Position numbers and translations under genes: made by a program. The notes beneath the pieces are model-generated. The model was not told the origin of the DNA and searched no databases. It worked only from the letters and a program-made list of their open reading frames with translations. A DNA stretch of 32,134 nt. Source: Chloroflexota bacterium (GTDB lineage: Bacteria > Chloroflexota > Anaerolineae > J036 > Brachytrichaceae). Shown one piece after another: positions 18,113 to 27,028 of this stretch. Position 1 is the stretch's first letter; each line of letters begins with the position of its first letter. The stretch lies in assembly GCA_023382055.1 (NCBI GenBank), contig JAMCQN010000144.1, forward strand, positions 1-32,134. Reading direction: 5' to 3'.

Positions 18113-18924
18113 GCGAGTGTACCCATATCGTTCAGCGCTGGCAACAGTGCACAATCCGGCCCGTCGGAAGGGACGAACCAACTCAGCTCATCCGCAAGCG
18201 CCGCGACCTCTCCAATGACCACCACTGCCGGCGGGACCAGACCCTGAACCTCAACTTCCCCGGGCAGTGTCGCAAGGGTAGCCCGCACGACCTGTTGATG
18301 GATGGTGGCGCCCCAACTGATGGCCGCGGCAGGGGTGTCCGCACGGCGCCCGGCTGCAATCAAGGTCGCACAGATCGTCGCCAAACGCCCGACACCCATG
18401 AGGACAACCAGCGTCGGAATCCGAGCGAGGGCGGCCCAATCCGTTGCACAACATGCCGGATCACCCGGCTGGCGCGTCGGGTCCTCGTGGCCTGTCACAA
18501 CCGCGAAGGCGGTTGCCATGTGCCGGTGCGTCACGGGCACGCCGGCGTATGCCGGCGCGGCAATCGCGGAGGAGACTCCCGGCACGACTTCGAAGGGCAG
18601 TCCGGCGCGCGCCAGCGCCAGCGCCTCCTCACCGCCCCGGCCAAAGACGAACGGGTCTCCCCCCTTCAGCCGGACGACCTGCCTGCCTGCGCGAACGTGA
18701 TCGACCAGCAATTCGTTAATGCGGTCCTGCGGCATTTCGTGGCGGCCGGGCTGCTTGCCCACATAAATCACCTGGGCCGATGGCGGCGCCTCCCTCAACA
18801 AGGCTTGATCCACCAGATGATCATAGAGGACGGTGTCCGCCAGGCGCAGCAGCACCAGGCCGCGCACGGTGATCAGATCAGGCCGGCCTGGGCCGGCGCC
18901 TACCAGGTATGCTTTTCCCGTCAT
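18109..18924 (-). CDS. cobA: Uroporphyrinogen-III C-methyltransferase
   Basis: CobA methylates uroporphyrinogen III twice to give precorrin-2, the branch point to corrin and siroheme. The 271-residue sequence has YLVGAGPGRPDLITVRG at the N-terminus, DTVLYDHLV, VGKQPGRHEMPQ, RLKGGDPFVFGRGGEE (the SAM-binding loop), VPGVSSAIAAPAYAGVPVTHR and a PTLVVLMGV strand, all typical. The ATG at 18924 overlaps the stop of the upstream fusion gene by four bases. Its partner, precorrin-2 dehydrogenase, is the last domain of that upstream fusion, so the two steps are encoded back to back and probably coupled. Confidence 0.95.
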   Translation of the reverse strand: MTGKAYLVGAGPGRPDLITVRGLVLLRLADTVLYDHLVDQALLREAPPSAQVIYVGKQPGRHEMPQDRINELLVDHVRAGRQVVRLKGGDPFVFGRGGEEALALARAGLPFEVVPGVSSAIAAPAYAGVPVTHRHMATAFAVVTGHEDPTRQPGDPACCATDWAALARIPTLVVLMGVGRLATICATLIAAGRRADTPAAAISWGATIHQQVVRATLATLPGEVEVQGLVPPAVVVIGEVAALADELSWFVPSDGPDCALLPALNDMGTLA

Positions 18925-21275
18925 GCCAACAACTCTGCAATCCGGTCTCGCATCCGCCGCGCCGTCGCCGGGTCCACGCCGCGAGTGCCGACAGCGATGA
19001 CGCAGTGATCGGTTCGATGGACTGCCGGCACATGAAAATCGCAGGCGCCAGGGTCGTCCGCAACATTGCACAGCGCGCCGGCTTGCCGGGCTTCGCCTGC
19101 GATGCGGGCGTTGACTTCCCGTTCGTCCGTTGCCGCAAACACCAGGCGCGCCGATGCACAGTCGCCTGTCTGGTAGGGTCGCTGATCCCAACGCATCCGG
19201 CCATCGCGCGCCCACGCCTCCAGTTGCGGCGTGGCTCGCGGGCTGATCAGGCGCACCTGCGCGCCCGCCGCCAGCAGGTAACGCACCTTGCGCTCACCGA
19301 CGGCGCCCCCACCGACTACGACCGTGGACAGGTGTTGCATATGTGTGAGCATCACCGGGTAAACCGAGTCGGCGTCAGTGCCAGTGCCCGGATTGATGGG
19401 CGCTGCCTCATACCCGAACGCAGACTCGGAGTAGCCCCTCGGCGTACCCATGCGGCCGGCGAACGCATAGCTGCGCGTGTTACCGATAAGCAGAATCGTC
19501 CACATGTCGACCTCCTTCACGTCTAACTCGGCCAGCGTGGTGAGCTTGATCGATTCGTCGGGCCGAGTGACGTTGCGCGCAATCGCCACCGGCGTGGCTG
19601 GCAAACGGTATTTACGCAGGATCTCCACCGCGCGTGAGAGCTGCCAGTCGCGGCCCTTGCTGCGTGGGTTATAGAGTGCGATGACGAAGTCGGCTTCGGT
19701 CGCCGCCCACAGCCGGCGTTCGATCGCGTCCCATGCCGTGAGCAAATCGCTCAAGCTGATGGCGCAAAAGTCGTGGCTGATGGGTGCGCCGAGACGCGCC
19801 GCCGCAGCCTGCATGGCGCTGACGCCGGGGAGCACCTCGACGGGCGGGTTGGCGCCCTGCCAACCGCGGTTCTTCAACGATTCGAAAACGAACCCCGCCA
19901 TGGCGTAGATGCCGATGTCGCCGCTGCTGATCAGGGCAACGCGTTTGCCCTCCGCCGCGAACCCGATTGCTTGCTCGCCGCGTTCCTTTTCATTACCCAT
20001 GGCACCCATGACGATCTCCTGGCCGGGCTTCAGCAGTGAGCGCACCATCTCGATGTAAGGCCGGTATCCGACCACCACTTCAGCCGAGCACAACCTATCG
20101 CGCGCGGCAACCGTCATCTGCGCGATGTCGCCGGGGCCGATGCTGACGAGCGACAGTATGCCGTCGGGCGGCGCGGTCGCGGCGGCGGGCTGCGCCGGCT
20201 CGGTCGGACATGCCAGCGCAATGGCCACGGTACTCGCTGCAAAAGCTCGCTTGGGCGCAAGCAATTCGCCGCCGCCGGCAGCAAGCACTGCGCATGGCTC
20301 TGCAACACCGGGTATTCCCAGCCGGTCTTGCGCGGCGCTCGGGCTGAAAGCGCGGCTGTCGAGGGCTTGCAGCTTGTCACGGCCGATCAACTGCAAAGGC
20401 GCCTGCAAGCGTGCGGCAAGTTCGGCCAGGCCAGCCTCGTCGTGCTTAATGTCGACGCTGGCAAGCATCTTGAGGCTGTCCGCTGAAAGCCCGGCAAGGG
20501 CGCAGGTTTCCAGCAGGTTCGCGTGCAGGTCATCCGCCGCAACACCCCGCCGGCAGCCAATCCCCGCTACCAACACGCGCGGACGGTAGAGCACGCACTT
20601 TGACAGCAGGCGCATGTGCTCGATCGGCAGAGTGCGATGGCTGACGATCAAACCAGCCTTATATGCCGGGTCACCCAACGCCTCCAGCGTGCACACCGGC
20701 GCTACGTTGTCCAGCGGCCACAGCGTTTCCAGGTCGCTGCGGCAATGCGCTTGCAGAGCGGGCTCCACATACACCCCGACACAATCCTCATTTACCAACC
20801 GGGCGCTGGCGTGCGTAAGGGCGCTGCCTGGGTCGATGTGCCACCGACCGCCGCCCAGCAGATCAAGCGCAGGTTTATGCTGTACGTCGCTGGCGGTGGT
20901 GACGGCGGCGTGGCCGCCCGTGAGCGGCGCGATGCGTCGGGCCAGGTCGTTGGCGCCCGCCTGATGGCCACCCAACAGGGGGATGATTGAACGCCCTGCT
21001 TCATCAAGGCACACCACTGCCGGGTCGCTGTGCTTATCCTGCAGCAACGGAGCGATAGCGCGTACGGCCACACCGGCCGGCATGATCAGAATCAACTTCC
21101 GATATGCCCAGCCCCTGCGCACCTCCTCGACCACGGGCGAGGCGTAGAGCCTTGCGCCAGAGGCTTCAGCGCTATATTTTACCGGCACGGAGAGGTCAGC
21201 ACCCAGCACATCCGCCAGGTGAGCCGCCAACCGCGTACCTTGTTTTGTCACGGAGATGATGATGATATCGCTCAT
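18921..21275 (-). CDS. cbiGH-sirC: Triple fusion: cobalt-precorrin-5A hydrolase (CbiG), precorrin-3B C17-methyltransferase (CbiH) and precorrin-2 dehydrogenase (SirC)
   Basis: One 784-residue frame holds three corrin-pathway enzymes. Residues about 1-355 are CbiG, with KLILIMPAGVAVRAIAPLL, LLGGHQAGANDLAR and VAGIGCRRG; it opens the ring and releases acetaldehyde. Residues about 373-615 are CbiH, with SLVSIGPGDIAQMT, SSGDIGIYAM, VLPGVSAMQAAAARLGAP and YNPRSKGRDWQ; it methylates C17 and contracts the ring. Residues about 640-784 are a SirC/CysG N-terminal-type NAD-binding domain with VVVGGGAVGERKV (around 652-664), LVFAATDEREVN and CNVADDPGACDFHVPA. I chose the ATG at 21275, 16 bases after the cbiF stop; its ribosome binding site is weak. 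CbiG-CbiH fusions are familiar, and the added dehydrogenase is notable. Confidence 0.93.
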   Translation of the reverse strand: MSDIIIISVTKQGTRLAAHLADVLGADLSVPVKYSAEASGARLYASPVVEEVRRGWAYRKLILIMPAGVAVRAIAPLLQDKHSDPAVVCLDEAGRSIIPLLGGHQAGANDLARRIAPLTGGHAAVTTASDVQHKPALDLLGGGRWHIDPGSALTHASARLVNEDCVGVYVEPALQAHCRSDLETLWPLDNVAPVCTLEALGDPAYKAGLIVSHRTLPIEHMRLLSKCVLYRPRVLVAGIGCRRGVAADDLHANLLETCALAGLSADSLKMLASVDIKHDEAGLAELAARLQAPLQLIGRDKLQALDSRAFSPSAAQDRLGIPGVAEPCAVLAAGGGELLAPKRAFAASTVAIALACPTEPAQPAAATAPPDGILSLVSIGPGDIAQMTVAARDRLCSAEVVVGYRPYIEMVRSLLKPGQEIVMGAMGNEKERGEQAIGFAAEGKRVALISSGDIGIYAMAGFVFESLKNRGWQGANPPVEVLPGVSAMQAAAARLGAPISHDFCAISLSDLLTAWDAIERRLWAATEADFVIALYNPRSKGRDWQLSRAVEILRKYRLPATPVAIARNVTRPDESIKLTTLAELDVKEVDMWTILLIGNTRSYAFAGRMGTPRGYSESAFGYEAAPINPGTGTDADSVYPVMLTHMQHLSTVVVGGGAVGERKVRYLLAAGAQVRLISPRATPQLEAWARDGRMRWDQRPYQTGDCASARLVFAATDEREVNARIAGEARQAGALCNVADDPGACDFHVPAVHRTDHCVIAVGTRGVDPATARRMRDRIAELLA

Positions 21276-21291
21276 GATTATGATAAAGGCG

Positions 21292-22104
21292 TCACTGGGA
21301 ACCGGCGTCGCGGCGCCCGTGCGTAAAGGTCTTGTCGTACAAACGGCTGGCATGGGCGCCAGACCCCCGGAGCGTCGCGTCCAGCGCCGGGCTGACCACG
21401 ATCAGGGCATGTCTGGTGTAGCCGGCCGCTTCCACTTTCGCGGCAATATCAGCCAGCGTACCGATGACCACGCTCTCATCGGGCCAACTGACTTTGTGCA
21501 AAACCGTCACAGGGGTGCTCGCCTCGTACCCCCCGCAGGACAACAACTCGGCGACAACAGCGCGGATCTCGCGCACACTCAGATGGATGGCGAGCGAGGC
21601 TCCGTGCACCGCCAGAGCGCGCAGATCCTCGCCGGCCGGCATGGGCGTGCGCCCCGCAATGCGCGTGAGGATGATGGTTTGCACGACCTCGGGCACCGTA
21701 AGCTCCACTTTCAGGCGCGCCGCAGCGGCAAACACCGCAGGCACCCCTGGCACAACGTCGTACGGGATGCCGAGCTGGTCGAGCCGGATCATCTGCTCGT
21801 GCGTCGCGCCGTACAACGCGGGGTCCCCGGTATGCAGCCGAGCGACCACACCACCGGCGGCAGCGCCGTCAGCCATCAGGTCGATAATCTGATCCAGATG
21901 CAGACCGGATGAGCCAACGATCCGCACACCCGGTTTGTGGGCGAATCCGGACATGCTCTCCTGCACCAGGCTGTCCGCGTATACGATCAGGTCGGCTTGT
22001 TCGATGACGTCACGCCCCCGCAGCGTGATGAGGTCCGGCGCGCCAGGGCCCGCGCCGACGAAATACACCGTGCCCGGGGTCGCCGCGAAATGACCATCAT
22101 TCAT
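21292..22104 (-). CDS. cbiF: Precorrin-4/cobalt-precorrin-4 C11-methyltransferase
   Basis: CbiF methylates C11 of cobalt-precorrin-4. The 270-residue protein has the tetrapyrrole methylase features VYFVGAGPGAPDLITLRG, DLIVYADSLV, RLHTGDPALYGATHEQ, YDVVPGVPAVFAAAARL, and the CbiF-specific EVVQTIILTRIAGRTPMP. The start at ATG 22104 has GAGGTGA about seven bases upstream and overlaps the cbiL stop by eight bases. A GTG three codons earlier (22113) is possible. It is followed 16 bases later by the triple-fusion gene, whose CbiG domain uses its product. Confidence 0.95.
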   Translation of the reverse strand: MNDGHFAATPGTVYFVGAGPGAPDLITLRGRDVIEQADLIVYADSLVQESMSGFAHKPGVRIVGSSGLHLDQIIDLMADGAAAGGVVARLHTGDPALYGATHEQMIRLDQLGIPYDVVPGVPAVFAAAARLKVELTVPEVVQTIILTRIAGRTPMPAGEDLRALAVHGASLAIHLSVREIRAVVAELLSCGGYEASTPVTVLHKVSWPDESVVIGTLADIAAKVEAAGYTRHALIVVSPALDATLRGSGAHASRLYDKTFTHGRRDAGSQ

Positions 22105-22834
22105 GTCGCTCACCTCGACGGACGATCATTAACGAGAAGTATGTGGTTGGCTGGCGTGCCAGCGTACGCACGTCATACACGAGACGCTCACCCTCCATGC
22201 CCACCCGTTCGGCATACAGCGCCGCGTCGAGCAGGCCAAAGGCTTCCAGCATTGCCAGCACCCGCGGCAGGACGCCGCCGACCTTCATCAGCACTACCGT
22301 GTCGTGGCGCTCAAACAGCTCGCGCCATTCATCCGTACTCATCTCGATCGTCGCAGGGATGATGGCCACACGCTCGTCGCCCAGCCCCAGTGACGTTTTC
22401 ATTCGCGCAGCCGCGGCGGCAAAAGACGTCACGCCGGGAACGACCTCGACCGCAACAGTTGGGTGGCGCTCGGCCAGTTCACGACCGATGTAGCTGAACG
22501 TGCCGTACAGCGAGGGATCGCCCAGCATCAGGAAAGCGCCCGCGCAGCCAGGCGCGACGGCCAATTCCGCCGCAATGGTGTCCGCGGCGGCCTGCCATGC
22601 CGCGCGCGCCGCAACGTCGCCGCCATGCGCCATCGCCAGCGGCAGTTCGACGATGCGCTGGCGATCGGGATGCATCCACCGCCGGGCGGTCATCAGCGCC
22701 AGACTCTCGCCGCTTGCCTGGCTGCGTGGCGCGAACAGCACACCGGCAGCTTCGATGGTGTGCAGTCCCTTCACTGTGATGAGCTCTGGGTCGCCGGGAC
22801 CGATGCCGACGACGCTCAGATGCGTTTCGTTCAT
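22097..22834 (-). CDS. cbiL: Precorrin-2/cobalt-precorrin-2 C20-methyltransferase
   Basis: CbiL methylates C20 of cobalt-sirohydrochlorin, the first step after cobalt insertion. The 245 residues include SVVGIGPGDPELITVKG, VLFAPRSQ, FLMLGDPSLYGTFSYI, VEVVPGVTSFAAAAAR and VVLMKVGG, which distinguish C20-methyltransferases from the other paralogues. The ATG at 22834 overlaps the cbiET stop (ATGA), implying coupled translation. The large upstream extension of the frame lies within cbiET and is not used. Confidence 0.94.
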   Translation of the reverse strand: MNETHLSVVGIGPGDPELITVKGLHTIEAAGVLFAPRSQASGESLALMTARRWMHPDRQRIVELPLAMAHGGDVAARAAWQAAADTIAAELAVAPGCAGAFLMLGDPSLYGTFSYIGRELAERHPTVAVEVVPGVTSFAAAAARMKTSLGLGDERVAIIPATIEMSTDEWRELFERHDTVVLMKVGGVLPRVLAMLEAFGLLDAALYAERVGMEGERLVYDVRTLARQPTTYFSLMIVRRGERHE

Positions 22835-24069
22835 TCCTTCCTCCACGAGATGATGAATACCGGGTTGAGCGCGTCGAAGCGCAGCATGTCCAGGATGGGC
22901 ACGCCCCGACTGATTTGCACCTGGGTGACTGCAGCGCCGGGAAGGCACATGCGGGCCGTCTGCAAGTTCTCCAGCGTGACCACATCGAGCACCATCCGAC
23001 CGCCCGGGCGCAGGCGCTGCCGCGCCATCTCGATGATGTCCTGCATCCGTCCTCCGCTTCCGCCAATAAATACAGCATCGGGGTCGGGCAGGCCGGCGCA
23101 TGCCTCGGGAGCCGTACCTTCAATCAGGCGCAGGGCAGGCGCGAACCGGCGGGCGTTCTCGCTCAGATGGGCCGCCATGCTGGCGCGCTGCTCGATCGCG
23201 TAAACGACCGCCGATGGTTGCGAGCGCGACGCCTCGATGCCAACCGCGCCGCTGCCTGCGCCGATATCCCACATCACTTCACTCGCACCCACGCCCAACT
23301 CCGTCAGGCTCAGCAGGCGCACCTCGCGCTTGGTGATCAGTCCCCCCGAGGTCGAGTACGCCTCGTCGGGCAGCCCAATCACACGGTCAGGCCGAAGCCG
23401 GCCGCCGGTGTCCGGGCGCAGCCAGATGACAAACACATTGAGGGGGGCAAACGTTGCCTCCGCCACCTTCCCGAGTGCGTCGCATATGATGCGCTGCTCG
23501 GGGCTGCCGAGGTTCTCACACACGGCGCACGGCGTGTCACGGCCAGGAACGCCGCAGGAGATGCCTGCCGCGATCAAGGCGCGTGCGATTGCGGCCGGCG
23601 TGTTCACGTTGTCGGTCAGGATGGCCGCTTTCGTGGCGCCCGTGCGGCGCACCGCCTGGATGACGTCGGGCAATGGACGGCCGTGCGCGTTGAAGAATGC
23701 CGCGTCGTGCCAACTCTCGGCGAGCGCCGCGAACGCGAGCTGGCATGCGGTCGGGGCAGGCGCCACCTCCAGCGCGTCCGCCGGGAAATGCTGCCGTAAA
23801 GATGCGCCGATCCCATACCACATTGGATCGCCGGAGGCCAATACCACGGCCTGCTCTGCGCCGTCCACAGCGCGCTGCAGCCGGCGAACCACCACGTCTA
23901 TGTCGCCCGCGATCACAAGCCGCTCGCCCGAAAAGTCCGGGAAGTAGTCCAAATGCCGCCGGCCACCCGCCAAAACATCGGCGGCAGCGATGCGCCGGAG
24001 CAGGTCTTGCGGAAGGTTGGCCGCGCCGCCCGCGCTCATGCCCACGATCAGTATGCGATGGTTGCTCAT
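22831..24069 (-). CDS. cbiET: Cobalt-precorrin-7 C5-methyltransferase / C15-methyltransferase (decarboxylating), CbiE-CbiT fusion
   Basis: The 412-residue protein joins CbiE (about 1-205, tetrapyrrole methylase with GMSAGGAANLP, VLAGGRRHLDYFP, LASGDPMWYG and APAPTACQLAFA) to CbiT (about 235-412, class I methyltransferase with LTKREVRLLSL, WDIGAGSGAVGIEAS and VFIGGSGGRMQDII). Together they methylate C5 and C15 and remove the C12 acetate carboxyl, giving cobalt-precorrin-8. The same fused arrangement is called CobL in the aerobic pathway. The ATG at 24069 overlaps the cbiD stop by four bases. No CbiJ reductase, which makes the substrate, is present in the window. Confidence 0.94.
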   Translation of the reverse strand: MSNHRILIVGMSAGGAANLPQDLLRRIAAADVLAGGRRHLDYFPDFSGERLVIAGDIDVVVRRLQRAVDGAEQAVVLASGDPMWYGIGASLRQHFPADALEVAPAPTACQLAFAALAESWHDAAFFNAHGRPLPDVIQAVRRTGATKAAILTDNVNTPAAIARALIAAGISCGVPGRDTPCAVCENLGSPEQRIICDALGKVAEATFAPLNVFVIWLRPDTGGRLRPDRVIGLPDEAYSTSGGLITKREVRLLSLTELGVGASEVMWDIGAGSGAVGIEASRSQPSAVVYAIEQRASMAAHLSENARRFAPALRLIEGTAPEACAGLPDPDAVFIGGSGGRMQDIIEMARQRLRPGGRMVLDVVTLENLQTARMCLPGAAVTQVQISRGVPILDMLRFDALNPVFIISWRKE

Positions 24070-25382
24070 ATCTCGTCTGCAGGATTGTCTGCCACAGCAT
24101 CGCCCCCCTCGTCCCACGTATCAAAGGCCTCGCTCCCGCCCGTGGCATCACGGGCTCTGGCGAGCCACTGTGCCAATGGCGTGGCGTCTCGCGGCGCCAC
24201 CGCTGGACCGGTCGTATCCGTGTGTGTACGCCCGAGTACGTTGCCGGTGAAATCCAACAGAACGATCTCCAGGTGTGCGGAACTGCCCTTCGACGCCACA
24301 AAGTCACGCACCTGCGCAAGCGCAAGCTCGATCACTCGCTGCACCGGACGGAGGTCGCCGTGCTGGACGCAGAGTTCGAGGAAGTGCCTGCCGGTGTTCG
24401 CCGCCAGCACCACCTCGCTCAGGTCGGCGGAGGCCTGCACATCGCGGCACACCTGCGCCAGGAATTCCATCTCCACGCGGTTAGTCGCGGAGGCGTGAGT
24501 ATTCATGAAGCCCTGCGCGGTCTTGGTCAGCTTCCCCATCATGGCGACGATGGAGACGCCTTTCACGCCTCGTGCGACACAGGTCTCCAACGCGGCCCCG
24601 GTGAAGACGCCCATTTCGACGAAGGCCAGCTTAGGCAGTGCGGGGTAGAGCTGCATGGCGAAGCGTTCGGAGCGGCTGCCCGTGGTCAGCACGATCTGTT
24701 CGATGTGATGGTGGGCGGCCAGTTCAACCGCCTGGACCACACTGGCCCGCCAGGCGGCCGTGCTGTAGGGGTATACCTTGCCTGAAGTGCCGAGAATGCT
24801 GATGCCGCCGACGATCCCCAGGCGCGGGTTGAGTGTTTTTTGCGCCAGACGCTCGCCTTCGGGCACGCTGATCTCGACGCTGAGGGACGTGGTTGCGAGA
24901 AACGCCTCCGGGTCGAGGTGCGCTTCGCGCACAGCGTCGGTCACGTTGGCGAGAATCTGCTGGCGCGGCGCCGGGTTGATGGCGGCGGCGCCGACCTCCA
25001 GACCTAAACCCTGCAGGGTCACACGCCCCACACCCTTGCCGCCATCTAGCGAAATGCCCGTTGCGGCATTCTGTGATGATGCGCCAGTACACGCAGGCGC
25101 TCTGCGCACCCGCGCACAGATCAGCGCGCCGTGTGTGACGTCGGGGTCGTCGCCGGCATCTTTGACCACGCAACAGTATGCCTCGTCAGCGCCCAGGCTG
25201 CAGGCCACCGGGGTCATGGTAGCCGTTTCGCCGATGGGGAGCGTGATGGTAACCTGTTCTGGAAACGCGCCCGTGAGCAGCGCGATGGTCGCGGCCTTGG
25301 CCGATGCCGCGGCGTTGCTGCCAGTGGTGTAGCCGGTGCGTGTTCCGCGCGATGCACGGGGCGGGACGGGATATGTGCTCAT
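24066..25382 (-). CDS. cbiD: Cobalt-precorrin-5B C1-methyltransferase
   Basis: CbiD methylates C1 in the cobalt-early pathway and is a marker of that route. The 438-residue protein carries RTGYTTGSNAAASAKAA near the N-terminus (about 15-31), CCVVKDAGDDPDVTHG, GKGVGRVTL, GGISILGTSGKVYPYS and VLTTGSRSERFA, all typical of CbiD. It is longer than many homologues (about 360-380) because of a C-terminal tail after LLDFTGNVLGRTHTD that is rich in acidic and alanine residues. The ATG at 25382 follows the cbiC stop by four bases; GGAGG lies about 15 bases upstream inside cbiC, which is longer spacing than usual. Confidence 0.94.
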   Translation of the reverse strand: MSTYPVPPRASRGTRTGYTTGSNAAASAKAATIALLTGAFPEQVTITLPIGETATMTPVACSLGADEAYCCVVKDAGDDPDVTHGALICARVRRAPACTGASSQNAATGISLDGGKGVGRVTLQGLGLEVGAAAINPAPRQQILANVTDAVREAHLDPEAFLATTSLSVEISVPEGERLAQKTLNPRLGIVGGISILGTSGKVYPYSTAAWRASVVQAVELAAHHHIEQIVLTTGSRSERFAMQLYPALPKLAFVEMGVFTGAALETCVARGVKGVSIVAMMGKLTKTAQGFMNTHASATNRVEMEFLAQVCRDVQASADLSEVVLAANTGRHFLELCVQHGDLRPVQRVIELALAQVRDFVASKGSSAHLEIVLLDFTGNVLGRTHTDTTGPAVAPRDATPLAQWLARARDATGGSEAFDTWDEGGDAVADNPADEI

Positions 25383-25386
25383 GAAC

Positions 25387-26049
25387 TCAATCAACGTCCT
25401 CCGAGGCCACACCCTGGGCGATGCGCAACAGGGCGTTTACAATCGCCGCTGCCACCGTCGATCCGCCTTTATTGCCGGCTGTGACGATCCATTCCGTCGA
25501 CGTGCACGCCTCGAGTGCTGTCTTGCTCTCGGCGGTGTTGACAAACCCGACAGGCACGCCGATGACCAGCGCGGGCCGAATCCGTCTCGATGCCATCAGG
25601 TCTATGACTTCATACAGCGCCGTAGGCGCATTCCCGATGGCAACGATTGCGCCGGTCAAGAGACCGCGTTCTGCGGCCAGGCGCATGCCCGCCGCGCTGC
25701 GGGTAATGCGGTCAGCCGCAGAACGGCGTTGCGCCTCGTCGTCAGCGACGAAGCAGTGTGCCGAGCCGCCAAGCGCGGACAAGCGCCGGGCGCTGATGCC
25801 AACGCGAACCATGTGCACGTCGGTTACCACGGCGCAGCCGTTCTGCAGAGCGCCAACGCCGCCTTCAACGGCCTGCGCGCTAAAACGCGTAATGTGTGCA
25901 AAGTCAAAGTCAGCCGTACAGTGGATGACGCGCTCGACCAGCGGGGCCGTCGCCGGCTCAACAGCAAGTCCCATGTCTCGCAACTTCCCGCGGATGATGG
26001 CAAAAGAGTTGCCGGCAATAACGGCTGGCTCGTGTAATTGTTTGTCCAT
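25387..26049 (-). CDS. cbiC: Precorrin-8X / cobalt-precorrin-8 methylmutase
   Basis: CbiC moves the methyl group from C11 to C12 to give cobyrinate. The 220-residue sequence shows SFAIIRGKL, the catalytic histidine in RVIHCTADFDF, VVTDVHMVRVGI, GNAPTALYEVIDLM, the PALVIGVPVGFVNTAESK substrate-binding block and GNKGGSTVAAAIVNALL. I start it at the ATG at 26049; a TTG at 26061 that overlaps the cbiX stop is possible but has poor ribosome-binding spacing. The product is the substrate of CbiA encoded further downstream. Confidence 0.95.
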   Translation of the reverse strand: MDKQLHEPAVIAGNSFAIIRGKLRDMGLAVEPATAPLVERVIHCTADFDFAHITRFSAQAVEGGVGALQNGCAVVTDVHMVRVGISARRLSALGGSAHCFVADDEAQRRSAADRITRSAAGMRLAAERGLLTGAIVAIGNAPTALYEVIDLMASRRIRPALVIGVPVGFVNTAESKTALEACTSTEWIVTAGNKGGSTVAAAIVNALLRIAQGVASEDVD

Positions 26050-26057
26050 AGTGGTGT

Positions 26058-26927
26058 TCAATCCTGCGTTTGTGGCAAACCGTAGTCAGATTCGAAGCCT
26101 TCGACCTTGTTGCGATACTTGCACAGGTCACATGTCATGTTGGCGGCGCCGCTGACGGCCTCCCAGTAGCGCTGTGCGACGGCGCTCACCACGCCTTCGT
26201 GGTTGGCCAGGTGCTGCGCAACCAGCACCTCGCCCCCGGCCTGCGCCACCGTTTTGGCGAGTTCGGTATGGCGAGCCTGCGCCTCGATGCCCCGCCTCAC
26301 CTCGCCGGTAAAGAGCAGATAAGGCAAGACGACCACACGTCGCGCGCCGAGCCGAAGACACTGCTCGATGCCGGCGGTCACATCGGGCCGAGTCACGGCG
26401 AAGAAAGCCGACTGGACCCAGCCATACGCGCGCCCCTCAAACAGCAGGCGCGCGATCTTGTTTACGTCCGAATTGCTGTCGGGGTCGCTACTCCCGCGCC
26501 CCACCACAAGCAGCGCGGTTTCGGGAGCGCTGACTGTCGGCGGCGCCGCTGCAATGGCCTCGGCAGCGCGTTGAGCGAGCGCCAGGACAATGGCATGCTG
26601 CGGTCCGATCGGGGCGCCGTAACGGATGTCGAGGTTGGAGTGGCGCGCGCGCATCTCATTGAGGAGCGCCGGCACATCATTCTTCTGGTGACCGGCCGCG
26701 CCCAGGAACAGGGGGAGCGCCACCACGCGCCGGGCGCCGGCCGCCACACACATCTGAATTCCTGTGGCGATATCCGGTGCGGCCTTTTCCAGGTAGCAGG
26801 CGGTTACCGGCGCGTTCACCCGCACTGCCAACGTGTGCGCGAAGCGCCTGAATTCTTCATTGCCTGCGGGGTCCGGGCTGCCATGCCCGATTAATAAAAG
26901 TGCGTCCGGCGGTGTTTTCATAACCAT
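26058..26927 (-). CDS. cbiX: Sirohydrochlorin cobaltochelatase, long CbiX form
   Basis: CbiX inserts cobalt into sirohydrochlorin without ATP, committing the pathway to the cobalt-early route. The 289-residue protein has two chelatase-like repeats. The first has the metal-site histidine in LLIGHGSPDPAG and a second in FLGAAGHQKNDVP. The second repeat begins VVGRGSSDPDSNSD. The C-terminus TCDLCKYRNKVEGFE carries a CxxC of the kind seen in long CbiX proteins, where extra metal or cluster binding has been discussed. The start is ATG 26927, with ATG 26921 as alternative; neither has a strong ribosome binding site. It is the first biosynthetic gene after the radical SAM gene. Confidence 0.93.
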   Translation of the reverse strand: MVMKTPPDALLLIGHGSPDPAGNEEFRRFAHTLAVRVNAPVTACYLEKAAPDIATGIQMCVAAGARRVVALPLFLGAAGHQKNDVPALLNEMRARHSNLDIRYGAPIGPQHAIVLALAQRAAEAIAAAPPTVSAPETALLVVGRGSSDPDSNSDVNKIARLLFEGRAYGWVQSAFFAVTRPDVTAGIEQCLRLGARRVVVLPYLLFTGEVRRGIEAQARHTELAKTVAQAGGEVLVAQHLANHEGVVSAVAQRYWEAVSGAANMTCDLCKYRNKVEGFESDYGLPQTQD

Positions 26928-26974
26928 CAAAACTCAATGCTAAAGCGAGCCAGCATGCCAAGCGTTTTCAACAG

Positions 26975-27001
26975 GCGCCTTGCGAAGAGGCCGCAAGGCG
27001 C
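26975..27001. repeat. Perfect 10-bp hairpin between the radical SAM gene and cbiX
   Basis: GCGCCTTGCG (26975-26984) pairs with CGCAAGGCGC (26992-27001) around a seven-base loop. It lies in the 101-base gap after the radical SAM stop. No U-run follows on the minus strand, so it is not a standard terminator. mRNA processing, 3'-end protection or attenuation are possible roles. Confidence 0.5.
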
Positions 27002-27028
27002 TCAGCCGTCCCATCACACATTGTTTCC

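Noticed and set aside
18921..21353. Possibility that the CbiG, CbiH and SirC parts are separate genes
   Set aside because: The frame is open without stops through all three domains and linkers, and no ribosome binding site plus start is evident at the domain boundaries.
23697..24785. Plus-strand open frame of about 360 codons across cbiET and cbiD
   Set aside because: Overlaps two well-supported corrin genes on the other strand and has no recognisable motif.
26931..27028. A second cobalamin riboswitch or promoter directly before cbiX
   Set aside because: No cobalamin aptamer signature and no convincing -35/-10 pair were found in the 101-base gap; only a hairpin is present.
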